Source of the DNA: Methanolobus sp. | Lineage (GTDB): Archaea; Halobacteriota; Methanosarcinia; Methanosarcinales; Methanosarcinaceae | NCBI RefSeq assembly: GCF_016278365.1 | Contig: NZ_JADQBZ010000002.1 | Coordinates: 1 to 64,000, forward strand | Direction of reading: 5' to 3' | DNA length: 64,000 bases | Shown here: one piece after another, positions 18,614 through 28,338 of the stretch | How positions within the stretch are numbered: the first letter of the stretch is position 1 | Layout of the letters: each line of letters begins with the position of its first letter | Notes under the pieces: generated by a model | The model's input: only the letters and a program-made list of their open reading frames with translations | What the model was told of the DNA's origin: nothing | Database searches by the model: none | Translations under genes and position numbers: made by a program

Positions 18614-19012
18614 TCAGGCTACAATGGATGCTGTGGTTCCGATCTTTGGATACCTCTCTGCCGCTTCCCTGGCCACAGGACCCTTAAAGTCGGTTCCCTT
18701 GGGTACGCCGTCCTTATCAACTATAACAACGGCATTGTCCTCAAAGGCTACCCTAAGGCCGTCCGGGCGACGGAATTCCTGCTTCTGTCGAACTATAACA
18801 GCAAGGAGGATCTGCTTACGCATCTCAGGTGTACCCTTCTTTACGGATACGACACACATATCGCCAATGCCTGCCTTGGGATATCTGTTCTTGACACCCC
18901 TGTATTTTTTAACAGCTATTATCTCAACAACACGTGCGCCGCTATTGTCTACACACTCGATACGTGCTCCTTTGTTCAAAGCACGCGGGATAGTCGATCT
19001 GATACCCCTCAT
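18614..19012 (-). CDS. rpl14: Large ribosomal subunit protein uL14
   Basis: 132 residues. Family motif [20 protein letters not shown] near the N-terminus and [20 protein letters not shown] in the middle. It contacts bridge B5/B8 and the GTPase-factor side of the 50S subunit. Its ATG overlaps the rps17 stop by four bases (ATGA-type coupling). Confidence 0.96.
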   Translation of the reverse strand: MRGIRSTIPRALNKGARIECVDNSGARVVEIIAVKKYRGVKNRYPKAGIGDMCVVSVKKGTPEMRKQILLAVIVRQKQEFRRPDGLRVAFEDNAVVIVDKDGVPKGTDFKGPVAREAAERYPKIGTTASIVA

Positions 19013-19338
19013 GCCTGAGCCTCCGCTTTTATGACAACATATGACTTTGTCTTACTTAACGGCCTGCATTCCGCGATCGTCACAATATCTCCTACTTTTG
19101 CATCAATGCAATCAGGATTGTGTGCATGGATCTTGGATTGCCTTTTCTCGTATCTTTGATATTTCTTGATAAGCATCTCGTGCTTGCGCTGGATGACCAC
19201 AGTCCTGTCCATCTTGTTACTAACGACAGTCCCTACGAGGACCTGTCCGCGAACAGGAAGTTGTCCATGGAAAGGGCAATTAACGTCATTGCACTCCTTC
19301 TCCGGGGATGGGACATCCAATCCGATATCTTTTGCCAT
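19009..19338 (-). CDS. rps17: Small ribosomal subunit protein uS17
   Basis: 109 residues with the OB-fold core ([20 protein letters not shown], about 30-49). The archaeal N-terminal extension holds [10 protein letters not shown]. It is 5 bases after rnp1 and overlaps rpl14 by four bases. Stop TGA. Confidence 0.96.
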   Translation of the reverse strand: MAKDIGLDVPSPEKECNDVNCPFHGQLPVRGQVLVGTVVSNKMDRTVVIQRKHEMLIKKYQRYEKRQSKIHAHNPDCIDAKVGDIVTIAECRPLSKTKSYVVIKAEAQA

Positions 19339-19343
19339 GATTA

Positions 19344-19655
19344 TTACCTCATGCGAATTTTTTTTATGTTCTTTGTCCTGTTCTCAGGTTGTGAGACCAG
19401 AAGGTTCCCATCTATTTTTACATGCTTCACAGCATGTTCGCCCGATAACCGGGCAGGTATCCGAAACACAAAGGTCGTACCAGCTTTTGGAACCAGTTTC
19501 TTGCTGTCCGCCTTTGTCAGAATAATTATCATATTCTTCGTTTCGTCAACCACTTTACCGCTGATACTTATCAGCGAAGGGTTTGTGGCATCCACTACTT
19601 CAACAAATAATCCAATCAATTCATGGAATATTAGTTTGGAAGGAGTGATTTCCAC
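19344..19655 (-). CDS. rnp1: Ribonuclease P protein component 1 (Rpp29/Pop4)
   Basis: 103 residues. This Sm-like protein pairs with Rpp21 on RNase P RNA to help mature tRNA 5' ends. The family core is visible as [20 protein letters not shown], then GTTFVFRIP. It lies between rpl29 and rps17, the standard archaeal location, linking tRNA maturation with ribosome synthesis. Confidence 0.93.
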   Translation of the reverse strand: MEITPSKLIFHELIGLFVEVVDATNPSLISISGKVVDETKNMIIILTKADSKKLVPKAGTTFVFRIPARLSGEHAVKHVKIDGNLLVSQPENRTKNIKKIRMR

Positions 19656-19656
19656 T

Positions 19657-19860
19657 TCAGATCTCCGTCATTTCTCTCTGGATAGTCTTCACCCTTGCAA
19701 TGGTCCTCCTGAGTTCCCCGATCCTGCCGGGGTTATCAGGAGCGCCACCTGCGGATGAGAGAGCACGTTCACGAATGAGCTCATCTCTCATCTTATCGAG
19801 TTCGTCCATCCTTTCCTGAGGAGACATGTCCCTTATTTCGTTTAATCGAAGAATCGCCAT
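19657..19860 (-). CDS. rpl29: Large ribosomal subunit protein uL29
   Basis: 67-residue helical protein at the polypeptide exit tunnel. [20 protein letters not shown] and the C-terminal [18 protein letters not shown] are typical. Its start touches the rps3 stop (shared base 19860), and one base separates it from rnp1. Confidence 0.95.
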   Translation of the reverse strand: MAILRLNEIRDMSPQERMDELDKMRDELIRERALSSAGGAPDNPGRIGELRRTIARVKTIQREMTEI

Positions 19861-20807
19861 TACTTCTCCTCCTTATGAACACGTGCAATGGGGTGCCAGT
19901 AGTCATAGCCATCATGCTTGTGTTGCCAGACATCATCTGTAAGCCTGCGTTGTTCATTAACAACTTCTTCCAGTGCCACTGGCCCTTCATCGGAGGCTGC
20001 ATTTCCTACATCTTCACCGCTCTCAGAAGTTTCATTTTCAGAAACTTCATTGGTCTCTGCCGGAGCAACGGGTTCGGTAGTTGCAGGTATTTCTTCCTCA
20101 ACGGTCTCTTCCTCATCGGCGACCTCGCCTTTGGCCTCAGCGTCAACAAGCTCCTTAATGCCAGCTTTTGTATCTTTGCTGACAACTGCTGCTTCAACTT
20201 TGGGCTCTTCTACGATGTCCTTAAGATGGAAAGAGTCAGGCAATACTGCGCCCGGTGGGATGATTCTTACTTTACAGCCAAGGGTACCGAGTTTTTTGAC
20301 AGCGACCGCAAAACCCTCATCGACAATATCATCGACAGGTTTCCCGGCGTGCTTGATGTAACCCTGAACGATCTTCTCGACCCTGGACCTTGCACCGGTA
20401 AGCTTTCCGGAGATAACGATCTCACAGCCCAGTGCGCCAGCATTCATGATAGCTCTGATCGTGTTGTGACCGGCTTTCCTGAAGTACCAGCCCCTCTCAA
20501 TAGAGGAGGCAAGGCGTGTCGCCATCATCTGTGCATTAAGCTCAGGTCTTCTGACTTCCTGTGCATCGATCTGAGGATTGTCGATGTCATACATTCTGTC
20601 AATGTCACGGGTAAGCTTACGAATGACCTTACCGGCCTTACCGATGACCATGCCTGGCTTCTCAGCATAGATGGTGATCTGGGTACCCATTGGAGTACGG
20701 TTGAGCTCCATACCTCCGTAACCAGCCCTGTTGAGCTGTTTCGCGAAATATTCATCCATGGAGGCTTTTACGTAGCCTTCCTGGACAAACTTCTTCTCTA
20801 TTGCCAT
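19860..20807 (-). CDS. rps3: Small ribosomal subunit protein uS3 with long acidic tail
   Basis: 315 residues, against roughly 200-250 in many archaea. The KH-type N-terminal domain ([20 protein letters not shown], about 49-68) and the C-terminal S3 domain end near residue 200 ([16 protein letters not shown]). The remaining ~110 residues are strongly acidic and low-complexity ([20 protein letters not shown]). They finish with a conserved-looking basic/aromatic end, [20 protein letters not shown]. The tail is probably disordered and surface-exposed near the mRNA entry; its role is unknown. It follows rpl22 directly. Confidence 0.95.
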   Translation of the reverse strand: MAIEKKFVQEGYVKASMDEYFAKQLNRAGYGGMELNRTPMGTQITIYAEKPGMVIGKAGKVIRKLTRDIDRMYDIDNPQIDAQEVRRPELNAQMMATRLASSIERGWYFRKAGHNTIRAIMNAGALGCEIVISGKLTGARSRVEKIVQGYIKHAGKPVDDIVDEGFAVAVKKLGTLGCKVRIIPPGAVLPDSFHLKDIVEEPKVEAAVVSKDTKAGIKELVDAEAKGEVADEEETVEEEIPATTEPVAPAETNEVSENETSESGEDVGNAASDEGPVALEEVVNEQRRLTDDVWQHKHDGYDYWHPIARVHKEEK

Positions 20808-21262
20808 TACCGCACCTCACTCAGAATAATCTCTATATTTACAGTGTCCGTATTTTTAGGACTGCCACGTCCACGGGCCCTGGCCATCATGCCGTGTATC
20901 ACACGACCCTGCTTTGTGGCAATGTGTGAGAGATACATCTTACTTGAGTCCAGTCCTTTGTACTCGGCATTGCTCTTGGCATTTTCCAGGATCTTCATAA
21001 AAGCTTCTGCAGCCTTTATAGGATACCTGCCTGTTGCCATTGGACCCTTTCTGTGCCCTGTACCCACGTGGTGCCTCTTGAAAGGAACTGCCCTTTTGAG
21101 CCCTATTACTTCTTCGAGATACCTCTGTGCTACTTCAGTGCGCATGCCCTTTATAGCGTGCCCGAGTTCACGGGATTTCTTAGGTGATATGTGAAGCTCC
21201 GAACCCATTGCCCTTGAGGATGTTTTCGGTTCCAGTTCCACGGTATATCCAATTCTTGCCAT
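20807..21262 (-). CDS. rpl22: Large ribosomal subunit protein uL22
   Basis: 151 residues in the archaeal long form. The globular domain includes [20 protein letters not shown], and a C-terminal beta hairpin lines the exit tunnel ([20 protein letters not shown]). It shares one base with rps3 (stop/start overlap) and lies 11 bases after rps19. Confidence 0.96.
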   Translation of the reverse strand: MARIGYTVELEPKTSSRAMGSELHISPKKSRELGHAIKGMRTEVAQRYLEEVIGLKRAVPFKRHHVGTGHRKGPMATGRYPIKAAEAFMKILENAKSNAEYKGLDSSKMYLSHIATKQGRVIHGMMARARGRGSPKNTDTVNIEIILSEVR

Positions 21263-21273
21263 ACATTATCACC

Positions 21274-21687
21274 TTATTTCAACGGAACGAACTTACTTGA
21301 ACGGGTTGACCCGACACCTGCACTTCCGTGAGAAACCTTTGGACGTGTTGGTGCAAACTCTCCGAACCTGTGTCCGATCATTTCAGGCTGCACTTCAAAT
21401 GCCACAAAAGTCTTACCGTTGTACACTTCGAGATTTTTGCCAACCATATCAGGGAATATTATGATGTCCCTGTGGTGGGTACGCAAGCTGTCCTTACCGT
21501 CCTTGAGCTGTTGCATAACGTTCTTTTTGCCTTCTGAAAGTCCCCTGTTAAGCGTACGGCGCTCACGTGCCGGCAGCAATTCAGAGAATTCCTCACTACT
21601 CAGGGAGCGAAGTTCTTCAACCGTCTTGCCACGGTATGTATATTCACCCTTTCGTTTTGGTAATTTTGATAATGTTTTCTTTGCCAT
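21274..21687 (-). CDS. rps19: Small ribosomal subunit protein uS19
   Basis: 137 residues. The family signature KTHHRD-like region reads [20 protein letters not shown] (about 67-86), and the C-terminal part contains [20 protein letters not shown]. It is a head protein that contacts the A-site tRNA region. It follows rpl2 by 15 bases with an AGGAG-type site. Confidence 0.96.
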   Translation of the reverse strand: MAKKTLSKLPKRKGEYTYRGKTVEELRSLSSEEFSELLPARERRTLNRGLSEGKKNVMQQLKDGKDSLRTHHRDIIIFPDMVGKNLEVYNGKTFVAFEVQPEMIGHRFGEFAPTRPKVSHGSAGVGSTRSSKFVPLK

Positions 21688-21702
21688 GATCTATTCCTCC
21701 GG

Positions 21703-22416
21703 TTAACGCTTTCCTGTCCTGCGTGCTGCGATCTGCCCGACCTTACGTCCTGGAGGTGCATTCCTGCTGACCGTGGTTGGTCTTCCCGGATGCTTTCTGT
21801 TACCTCCTCCAAAGGGGTGATCGATAACGTTCATGGCGACTCCACTTACGCGCGGATACTTTGCAGCCCTGGATTTCATCTTGTGGTATTTCTTACCAGC
21901 CTTCAGGAACGGCCTGTCTACCCTGCCGCCACCTGCGATGATACCGATAGTTGCACGGCATCGTGGGTTCACCCATTTCATCTCACCGGACGGCATCTGT
22001 ACGACAGTCTTGCCACGCTCATGTGAGACAACAGTGGCGTAAGTTCCGGAAGCTCTTGCGAACTGTCCGCCGTCATTTGGCTTGCCCTCTACATTACATA
22101 CAGGTATTCCTTCAGGGATCTCTGCCAGTGGCAGGATATTGCCTGGTTTTACCTCGGCAGATATACCGCACGCGATCTTGTCGCCAACTGCGATACCCTC
22201 TGGTGCAATGATCAGACGCTCTTCACCGTTATCAAAGGAAACTCTTACAACAGGTGCAGAGCGGGCTGGATCGTGAGTTACCTCAAGTACTACACCATAC
22301 ACCGTATCATTCTCATCTACACGGGGGTGTTTCATTGAAGCTTTATACCTGTGAGATGGAGCCCTGTAGGTGGGGCCTCCACGGCCTCTGTTCTGTGAAA
22401 TTAGTCGCTTACCCAT
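21703..22416 (-). CDS. rpl2: Large ribosomal subunit protein uL2
   Basis: 237-residue primary 23S rRNA binder needed for subunit joining and peptidyl transfer. The C-terminal motif [20 protein letters not shown] (about 191-210) includes the invariant histidine near the peptidyl transferase centre. Length is normal for archaea. 11 bases after rpl23. Confidence 0.97.
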   Translation of the reverse strand: MGKRLISQNRGRGGPTYRAPSHRYKASMKHPRVDENDTVYGVVLEVTHDPARSAPVVRVSFDNGEERLIIAPEGIAVGDKIACGISAEVKPGNILPLAEIPEGIPVCNVEGKPNDGGQFARASGTYATVVSHERGKTVVQMPSGEMKWVNPRCRATIGIIAGGGRVDRPFLKAGKKYHKMKSRAAKYPRVSGVAMNVIDHPFGGGNRKHPGRPTTVSRNAPPGRKVGQIAARRTGKR

Positions 22417-22427
22417 ACTAGTTCACC

Positions 22428-22676
22428 TCACATTAAACCTATACGGTTAGCTATTTCGTGGGCAGCGTCTTTGCCTTCGAAAGTAACTATGGCCTTCTTC
22501 AGGCCGTTCATTGTGCTCATAGTACATACGGAAGCTACCGGGAAGCCATACATCTTCATTATCTCGGATTTGAGCTGATTCTTGTTTGCACGGGAATCAA
22601 CGATAAACTGAAGCTTGTTGTCCTCCAGGAGCATCATTGCCTTTTCTGTAATAAAAGGATATTTGACTGATGTCAT
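22428..22676 (-). CDS. rpl23: Large ribosomal subunit protein uL23
   Basis: 82 residues; protein at the tunnel exit that docks SRP and chaperones. [20 protein letters not shown] at the N-terminus is typical. The ATG overlaps the rpl4 stop by four bases (ATGA). Confidence 0.95.
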   Translation of the reverse strand: MTSVKYPFITEKAMMLLEDNKLQFIVDSRANKNQLKSEIMKMYGFPVASVCTMSTMNGLKKAIVTFEGKDAAHEIANRIGLM

Positions 22677-23434
22677 TGGAATAGTCCCTCCAGATCAGCT
22701 ATTGCAGACTCAGTCCATACTGTAAGTCTGCCTGCATGAGTTCCGGGTGCAAGCGTCTCAGCGTTCAGAGAGGTAACTGCTACCACATCGACACCTGCAA
22801 GATTCCTTGCAGACTTGAAAACCGCTGAATCGCCAGAAGCTACGATCAGGATACTCTTCCTGTTCTTGTATCTTCTGCCACGAAGCTTTCCTCTGCCTGC
22901 CCTGATATTCCTGCCATCCTTTGCACGGAGAACATCAGTGTATATGCCTGCAGCCTGCAGGAAAGTGATAACCTCTTTTGTCTTCTCGATGTTCTCGAGT
23001 GCATCTTCAGCGACCAATGGAAGCTGTGCATCGAACTTGTGACCGCGTCCCTTGACAAGATCCTCATTGGCTGTTGATGCAATGGCTGAACGGATAGCCA
23101 TAAGCCTTTCTTTCCTGTTGACCTTTTCAGTTCTGTCGGTCTCGGTCTTTGGTGGGTGTGCCCTCCTACCGCCGACAGCCTGAGGAACTCTTGCCGCACG
23201 GCTACCGTTGACTATTCTCGGGATCTGTGCAGCACCCCTGCCTGAACCCCATGACACTGCAGAGGTTCGCATACCTGCGTACAGTTTTGTACCATAGGGC
23301 TGCAGTCTGTTTGCCTGTGCTGCAACGACCGCTCTCTTGATCAGGTCGGGCCTGTATGTTTCACTGAATATAGCAGGCAGTTCCACATTGCCCTTTATAT
23401 TACCAGATAAATCAATAATATTTGCTGTAACCAT
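22673..23434 (-). CDS. rpl4: Large ribosomal subunit protein uL4
   Basis: 253 residues, archaeal/eukaryotic type without a separate HemK fusion. The extended tunnel loop contains [20 protein letters not shown] (about 53-72). The C-terminal Rossmann-like part includes [20 protein letters not shown]. It follows rpl3 by 5 bases and overlaps rpl23 by 4. Confidence 0.96.
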   Translation of the reverse strand: MVTANIIDLSGNIKGNVELPAIFSETYRPDLIKRAVVAAQANRLQPYGTKLYAGMRTSAVSWGSGRGAAQIPRIVNGSRAARVPQAVGGRRAHPPKTETDRTEKVNRKERLMAIRSAIASTANEDLVKGRGHKFDAQLPLVAEDALENIEKTKEVITFLQAAGIYTDVLRAKDGRNIRAGRGKLRGRRYKNRKSILIVASGDSAVFKSARNLAGVDVVAVTSLNAETLAPGTHAGRLTVWTESAIADLEGLFQ

Positions 23435-23439
23435 TCACT

Positions 23440-24453
23440 TCACCCCTGCAGGGACTGTGTACTTACGTGGAGAAGCTGTGGTTCACCCATCGCGGACACT
23501 TTTGCCCTTATAGGATCTCTGAGCCTTACAAGTCTCTTAGAAGGTCCGGGAATACTTCCCTTGATAAGGATATAATCTCCCCTCACAAGACCATAGTTTA
23601 TGAAACCGCCTGCGGGATTGATCTCTTCACCATTCGTTGAGACTTTAAGGATACGTTTGTTAAAATCTGTCCTCTGGTGATAACCCATCTGACCCATCTG
23701 TGGTACTCTCCAGTTAACGCGAGCCGGACGGAAGGGACCAAGAGTACCGATTTGCCTCAGGCTTCCCTGACGGGAATGCTTGCCTTTCATCATACCGATA
23801 CCCCATCTCTTCACAGGACCCTGTGTACCTTTACCGATGGTGATAGCTGCCACATCTATGAAGGTGCCGTTGTTAAAGACATCACTTATCTTTATCTCGC
23901 TGCCAAGTATTGACTTTGCGTATTCGAACCTTGCCCTGAGATCGGAGCCGCTTACTGCAGTTTCCATGATATCAGAGTTCTTCTTCGGAACACCGGTAAG
24001 GCTCTTTGGCAGAGTGTAAGTCACGACTTTAATATCAGAAACAGTGCCGTTTTCAATCAGGCTGCCAATCTTCTCGAGAGATGCATCAGTGTTAGAGGTC
24101 TTCGGTAAGTGCATAGTCTTGCCAAGGCTTGGGTCAAGGTCTGAACTCCATGCCTCTGCAACAGCTTTGCCACCGTAGCTATCACTGGCGTAAGCACGTA
24201 TTGCAGCAACACGAACTGCAGGTGTTTCCACAACTGTGACAGGCACGGAGATTTCCATACCTTCAGTGAGGCTGTTCTTCACATCGTCCACCAATATCAC
24301 ATGGGTCATACCCACTTTATAGCCTGCGAAGTCCTGAAGCTTTGGCTCCCCTGCAGACTCCGGCCATGAATTGAACCTCGGTATGTGGCCTTTTGCTCTT
24401 TTGCGAGGACTGTAAGCGAGTGAACCTCGTCTTGGTCTGTGTCCTTTTGCCAT
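23440..24453 (-). CDS. rpl3: Large ribosomal subunit protein uL3
   Basis: 337 residues, first gene of the long ribosomal transcript. N-terminus [20 protein letters not shown] and the core motif [20 protein letters not shown] (about 212-231) are diagnostic. A GGAG ribosome binding site precedes the ATG. Upstream is a roughly 210-base leader that folds into a compact RNA (24531-24670). The SPOUT-like methyltransferase gene that sits ahead of rpl3 in some archaea is not present. Confidence 0.97.
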   Translation of the reverse strand: MAKGHRPRRGSLAYSPRKRAKGHIPRFNSWPESAGEPKLQDFAGYKVGMTHVILVDDVKNSLTEGMEISVPVTVVETPAVRVAAIRAYASDSYGGKAVAEAWSSDLDPSLGKTMHLPKTSNTDASLEKIGSLIENGTVSDIKVVTYTLPKSLTGVPKKNSDIMETAVSGSDLRARFEYAKSILGSEIKISDVFNNGTFIDVAAITIGKGTQGPVKRWGIGMMKGKHSRQGSLRQIGTLGPFRPARVNWRVPQMGQMGYHQRTDFNKRILKVSTNGEEINPAGGFINYGLVRGDYILIKGSIPGPSKRLVRLRDPIRAKVSAMGEPQLLHVSTQSLQG

Positions 24454-24518
24454 TCTTATTCTCCTAGTTACACATTTTATACTAAATCAGGCAACACATT
24501 ACTGTATAGCCAGAATGC

Positions 24519-24524
24519 AAAAAA
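24519..24524 (-). terminator. U6 tract after the rpl3 leader RNA
   Basis: On the minus strand six T follow the 3' strand of the leader RNA's closing stem after about seven bases (GATGGC then TTTTTT). Together with the stem it resembles an intrinsic or factor-independent archaeal terminator or attenuator placed about 65 bases ahead of the rpl3 ATG. Confidence 0.4.
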
Positions 24525-24530
24525 GCCATC

Positions 24531-24670
24531 AAGTTCGCCAGAATCCACCGCTTACGGGGAGTCTGACCACTGTAAGAACTCCACGTACCTTAGATACGCA
24601 TCCTTATAGTGGACTGCTGCCTTCCATTGTCTACTGAAAGACCTTAGCATACCCTTAAAGGGCAAACTCC
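24531..24670 (-). ncRNA. Structured 140-nt leader or small RNA upstream of rpl3
   Basis: Read on the minus strand, the predicted transcript start region GGAGUUUGCC pairs with GGCGAACUU at the other end (9 bp with G-U pairs), closing a multibranched fold. Inside are three arms. First, a stem closed by UGCU/AGCA containing GUCU/AGAC. Second, a long interrupted hairpin: CCACU/AGUGG, AAGGA/UUCUU and GCGUAUC/GGUACGU with loop UAA. Third, an arm with ACUCC/GGAUU and CCG-UAAG-CGG. A TATA box lies about 20 bases before its 5' end and a U6 tract follows. It does not match tRNA, 5S, RNase P or SRP RNA as I know them. It could be an autoregulatory rpl3 leader or a processed small RNA. Pairing was found by eye. 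Confidence 0.5.
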
Positions 24671-24685
24671 GGATCATCTCGAAAA

Positions 24686-24693
24686 GATTTAAA
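24686..24693 (-). promoter_or_regulatory. TATA box of the rpl3 ribosomal operon
   Basis: The minus strand reads TTTAAATC, a strong archaeal TATA element. About 20-26 bases downstream lies the 5' GGAG that begins the foldable leader, at the expected transcription start distance. It is the only good TATA element far enough ahead of rpl3 to leave an untranslated leader. Confidence 0.65.
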
Positions 24694-24848
24694 CACATCT
24701 GCACTTTGGCGCACTATATTGCGCGCGACGGGCATTCTTGAAGAGGCCCTGATACTTCATGTTAAATCCGACTTTTTCGCACTGTAATCTTAATCTTGTC
24801 AGATACTCTTCACTGTAATCTAACGTTGGGCCATTAAACGTATATTAA

Positions 24849-24858
24849 GTATTTAAAT
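24849..24858 (+). promoter_or_regulatory. Possible galU promoter
   Basis: TATTTAAATT on the plus strand in an AT-rich stretch, about 160 bases ahead of galU. A second weaker candidate (CATATAAAAT, 24982-24991) is closer and would give an almost leaderless message. The sequence cannot decide between them. Confidence 0.35.
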
Positions 24859-25017
24859 TCTTTGCATAGCACAGCATGGACTTTTCAAGACAAGTCAGAA
24901 AAGATTTCTCATTCCATAGTACAAAATATCAAGAAAAGTAATATGTAATAATTATAAGTAGACATATTGTAATACAGTCCAGCCATATAAAATGAACTAA
25001 TAATTAAAAGTGGACAT

Positions 25018-25881
25018 ATGGAAGTTAAAAAAGCCGTCATACCGGTAGCGGGACTTGGAACAAGATTTCTTCCCGTTACAAAATCCATGCCAAAAGAAAT
25101 GCTCCCTATAATTGACAAACCAGTCATACATTATGTAGTAGAGGAAGCGATTGCGTCGGGAATTGATGACATCATATTCATAACAGGCAGAAGTAAAAGA
25201 TCTATTGAAGACTATTTTGATGATTCACCTGAACTTGAGCATCATCTCAAACAAAAGAACCAGCAAAATATGTTGAAGATCGTCCAGGATATTTCTTCCA
25301 TGGTAGACTTTCACTATATCCGGCAGAAAGAACCAAAAGGTCTTGGTGATGCAATACTCACCGCCCGAAAACACATAAATGACGAGCCGTTCGCGGTACT
25401 GCTGGGCGATGACATAATAGTTAACAAGACACCATGCACCAAACAATTGATAGATAATTTCTACAAATACGGGCGTTCAACATTGGCAGTTGAAGAAGTG
25501 CCCCTGGAAAAAACCGGCAACTACGGAATAATAAAAGGCACTCCGCTGGACGATTCACTTTACATCCTTGAAGACATCGTAGAGAAACCCAGACCGGAGG
25601 ATGCACCCTCAAATATCGGAGCCATTGGCAGATACGTTTTCACACCCGAGATACTTGATTGCATAAAAGAGACCGTAACAGGTGTCGGCAATGAGATACA
25701 GCTTACTGACGGGATACGCCTTCTGAACAATACACAGAAGATATATGCCTACAAGTTCACAGGGAAAAGATACGATACCGGAGACAAGACCGAATACGTA
25801 AAAGCAATTATAGACTTTGCTCTGAACAACGAAGATATGAAAGAGCAGATAAAAGAGCATCTTGCAGGCATACACATTTAA
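25018..25881 (+). CDS. galU: UTP--glucose-1-phosphate uridylyltransferase
   Basis: 287 residues. It makes UDP-glucose from UTP and glucose-1-phosphate for surface glycan and lipid synthesis. The nucleotidyltransferase signature AGLGTRFLPVTKSMPKEMLP lies at about 11-30. The metal/substrate segment is AVLLGDDIIVN, and the conserved EKPRPEDAPSNIGAIGRYVF is at about 188-207. Length matches GalU. It stands alone, convergent with iorBA with only 40 bases between them. Confidence 0.94.
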   Translation: MEVKKAVIPVAGLGTRFLPVTKSMPKEMLPIIDKPVIHYVVEEAIASGIDDIIFITGRSKRSIEDYFDDSPELEHHLKQKNQQNMLKIVQDISSMVDFHYIRQKEPKGLGDAILTARKHINDEPFAVLLGDDIIVNKTPCTKQLIDNFYKYGRSTLAVEEVPLEKTGNYGIIKGTPLDDSLYILEDIVEKPRPEDAPSNIGAIGRYVFTPEILDCIKETVTGVGNEIQLTDGIRLLNNTQKIYAYKFTGKRYDTGDKTEYVKAIIDFALNNEDMKEQIKEHLAGIHI

Positions 25882-25921
25882 AATGCAGAAAAAAGAAGAG
25901 GGCAGATAAGCACTACCAACA

Positions 25922-26512
25922 CTATACCTGAGACCTGCCCACTTCAAATGCCCTGACATTGATGTCAATGGTCTTTGGTGGGACAAGTTCCCTGACACAT
26001 TCCAGCATTGAATCAACAGACATTGGCAGGTAATTTGAGACTGCGCCCACCATGACAACATTCATAGATTGCGGATGTCCTGCCTCTTTTGCAAGCTCAT
26101 TTGCATTGAAGGCTTTTACTTCCCGATTTTCCCTTAAGATCGAGACAATATCATCGACATCAGGGTAAGTACAAAGTCCTGAAGTTACAGTTACCGGAAG
26201 TATCGGGTCGGTGTTCACTATGATCACTCCATCCTCTGAAAGATATTCCAGATACCTCAGTGCCTCGCTTGGTTCAAGAGCAAGCAGCACATCGGCGCTT
26301 TTCAGAGGGATCATTGAACCAAGTTCACATCCTAGTCTTATATGGTTAACCACAGAACCGCCACGTTGTGCCATTCCATGAGTTTCTGCTGCACGTACAG
26401 ACAGGTTCTCCTTTACGGCAGCCTTGCCTATAATATCAGATGCAAGGATGGCACCCTGTCCGCCCACACCGGCAATGATAAGGTCAAATTGGGATATTCC
26501 TGGAGCACTCAT
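25922..26512 (-). CDS. iorB: Indolepyruvate:ferredoxin oxidoreductase, beta subunit
   Basis: 196 residues from the ATG at 26512, chosen because a GGAGGTGAAG site precedes it and its ATG overlaps the iorA stop (ATGA). It is the gamma/beta-type domain of 2-oxoacid:ferredoxin oxidoreductases. The nucleotide-binding-like GVGGQGAILASDIIG follows the N-terminus, and GMAQRGGSVVNHIRLG is the family hallmark. With IorA it converts aryl pyruvates (from Trp, Phe, Tyr) to aryl-acetyl-CoA, or runs in reverse for aromatic amino acid synthesis from aryl acids. Ends with TAG. Confidence 0.94.
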   Translation of the reverse strand: MSAPGISQFDLIIAGVGGQGAILASDIIGKAAVKENLSVRAAETHGMAQRGGSVVNHIRLGCELGSMIPLKSADVLLALEPSEALRYLEYLSEDGVIIVNTDPILPVTVTSGLCTYPDVDDIVSILRENREVKAFNANELAKEAGHPQSMNVVMVGAVSNYLPMSVDSMLECVRELVPPKTIDINVRAFEVGRSQV

Positions 26513-28338
26513 TTCTTCACCTCCGAGATAGAATCGAACTTGCACATGCGGGAACATACTCCGCAGCCAGCACACATGCTATTGATAGAAGCCTTTTTGG
26601 CCTTAACGTCAAATTCAATTGCAGGACAACCAAGCCTTACACATATCTTGCACCCGGTACATTTTCCAGCATCGATGATAAATGGTTTCCTGCGAATACC
26701 CGAACGTTTTGCATCGATAACACAAAGCTGCTTCGTGATTACAACAGAAGTTCCATTGTAACTTTTTGCCCTCTTAAACACCTCTTCAGTCTGTTCAAGG
26801 TCATAAGCATCAACAACTTCGACAAATTCAGCGCCAAGTCCCCTGCAAAGCGCTTCCAGGGAAACCTCCACAGTATCCTCACCTGTGGCAGTTTTACCCA
26901 TACCGGGATTCGGCTGGTGGCCGGTCATTGCAGTGGTGCGGTTGTCCACGATAGTAACCGTGATGTCAGCTTTATTATAGATAGCATTGAGGAGACCGTT
27001 CATTCCGGTGTGGAAAAATGTGGAGTCCCCAATTGAGCAGCAGATAGGTTTTTTCTCACCGGCCTGATACATCCCGCTTGCAACTGTTATACTTCCGCCC
27101 ATGCAGAGGGTCGTGTCAACAGTTCCACTCTGGATACCCAGAGTATAGCAGCCAATGTCGCTTGGGAAGATTGCGTCTTTACCATATACTTTTTTCATAG
27201 CATGGAAAGTTGCCCTGTGAGAACATCCCGGACACATAACAGGCGGGCGCATCGGAAGGTCAATTCTGCAGATATTATAATCGAAATCCTCACCGGCATC
27301 AATCGGAACAGCAGTTCTTTCAAGTCCCAGGACTTCTGCAAGGACATCTGCACATATATCAGTGTTCAATTCAAATATTCTTGGAACAGGACCCTGCATT
27401 TTACCGATGATCTCAACACTCAAGCCTGCCTGCTGCGCTATTATCCTCACCTGCTCCTCGACAACAGGCTCCATTTCCTCGAAAACGAGTACTTGGTCCA
27501 CATTCTCCAACATGGTCCGTATCTGGTTCTCAGGAACAGGATAGATCCCAATCTTTAGGAGTGATGCATTTATGCCCAGTTTGAGGAGTGCTTCTTTTGC
27601 ATAGACAGATGCAATTCCTGATGCAATGACGCCAAACTTTGCGTCCTCACAGATATCCAGCTCGTTCCAGGGAGAGTTCTCAAGCTCCCTGAGAATATCC
27701 TTTTGCAACTCAAGCAAATGAATGTGGCGTAGACGAGCATTTTTAGGGATCATGACCCATCTTTCAAGTTCTTTCCGGAAATCTGCCACCGGCTTGTCTG
27801 GAGTTACATTTCCGAGTACCACATCGGATTTCCCGTGTGATATGCGTGTTGTAGGCCTGAAAATAACGGGCATCTGCATCTTGCCGGACAATTCGGATGC
27901 ATAGGACATCATGTCTTTTGCTTCCTGAGGTGTTGATGGGTCCAGACATGGAATAAGCGCGAATTGCGAGTACCTGCGGGTATCCTGCTCGTTCTGCGAC
28001 GAATGGCATGAAGGGTCGTCCGCAACGATGATGATCATACTACCCTTGATACCTGTGTATGCAAGAGTCATCAGCGGGTCTGCTGCTACATTAAGCCCCA
28101 CATGTTTCATGGTGACGACAGAACGCACACCCGCCATGGCGGCGCCTGCAGCTACCTCAAAAGCGACCTTCTCATTCACCGACCATTCGACATAGAAATT
28201 CCTTTCCTTCATTGAAGCAAGGGTGCCGATTATCTCGGAGGAGGGTGTGCCTGGGTAACCGGATATTACCTGCGCTCCACTTTCCACTATACCGCGCGCT
28301 ATCGCATCATTTCCCAGCATATACTCGCGTTTTATCAT
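26509..28338 (-). CDS. iorA: Indolepyruvate:ferredoxin oxidoreductase, alpha subunit
   Basis: 609 residues; the TPP- and iron-sulfur-binding subunit. The N-terminal pyrimidine-binding domain includes ISGYPGTPSSEIIGTLAS. The TPP-binding region holds CPGCSHRATFHAMKKVYG, then DIGCYTLG and CMGGSITVASG. Two ferredoxin motifs close the protein (KCTGCKICVRLGCP and CAGCGVCSRMCK). The gene overlaps iorB. It is oxygen-sensitive and ferredoxin-linked, as expected in a strict anaerobe. An AGGAGA site precedes the start. Confidence 0.95.
   Translation of the reverse strand: MIKREYMLGNDAIARGIVESGAQVISGYPGTPSSEIIGTLASMKERNFYVEWSVNEKVAFEVAAGAAMAGVRSVVTMKHVGLNVAADPLMTLAYTGIKGSMIIIVADDPSCHSSQNEQDTRRYSQFALIPCLDPSTPQEAKDMMSYASELSGKMQMPVIFRPTTRISHGKSDVVLGNVTPDKPVADFRKELERWVMIPKNARLRHIHLLELQKDILRELENSPWNELDICEDAKFGVIASGIASVYAKEALLKLGINASLLKIGIYPVPENQIRTMLENVDQVLVFEEMEPVVEEQVRIIAQQAGLSVEIIGKMQGPVPRIFELNTDICADVLAEVLGLERTAVPIDAGEDFDYNICRIDLPMRPPVMCPGCSHRATFHAMKKVYGKDAIFPSDIGCYTLGIQSGTVDTTLCMGGSITVASGMYQAGEKKPICCSIGDSTFFHTGMNGLLNAIYNKADITVTIVDNRTTAMTGHQPNPGMGKTATGEDTVEVSLEALCRGLGAEFVEVVDAYDLEQTEEVFKRAKSYNGTSVVITKQLCVIDAKRSGIRRKPFIIDAGKCTGCKICVRLGCPAIEFDVKAKKASINSMCAGCGVCSRMCKFDSISEVKK

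Noticed and set aside
20006-21194. Long plus-strand open frames opposite rps3 and rpl22 (for example about 439 codons)
   Set aside because: Antisense shadows of conserved ribosomal protein genes with no independent start signals or homology.
24531-24670. The rpl3 leader RNA as SRP (7S) RNA
   Set aside because: A GGAAGGCAGCAG stretch resembles the SRP domain IV loop, but the pairing partners are wrong and the RNA is less than half the length of archaeal 7S RNA.
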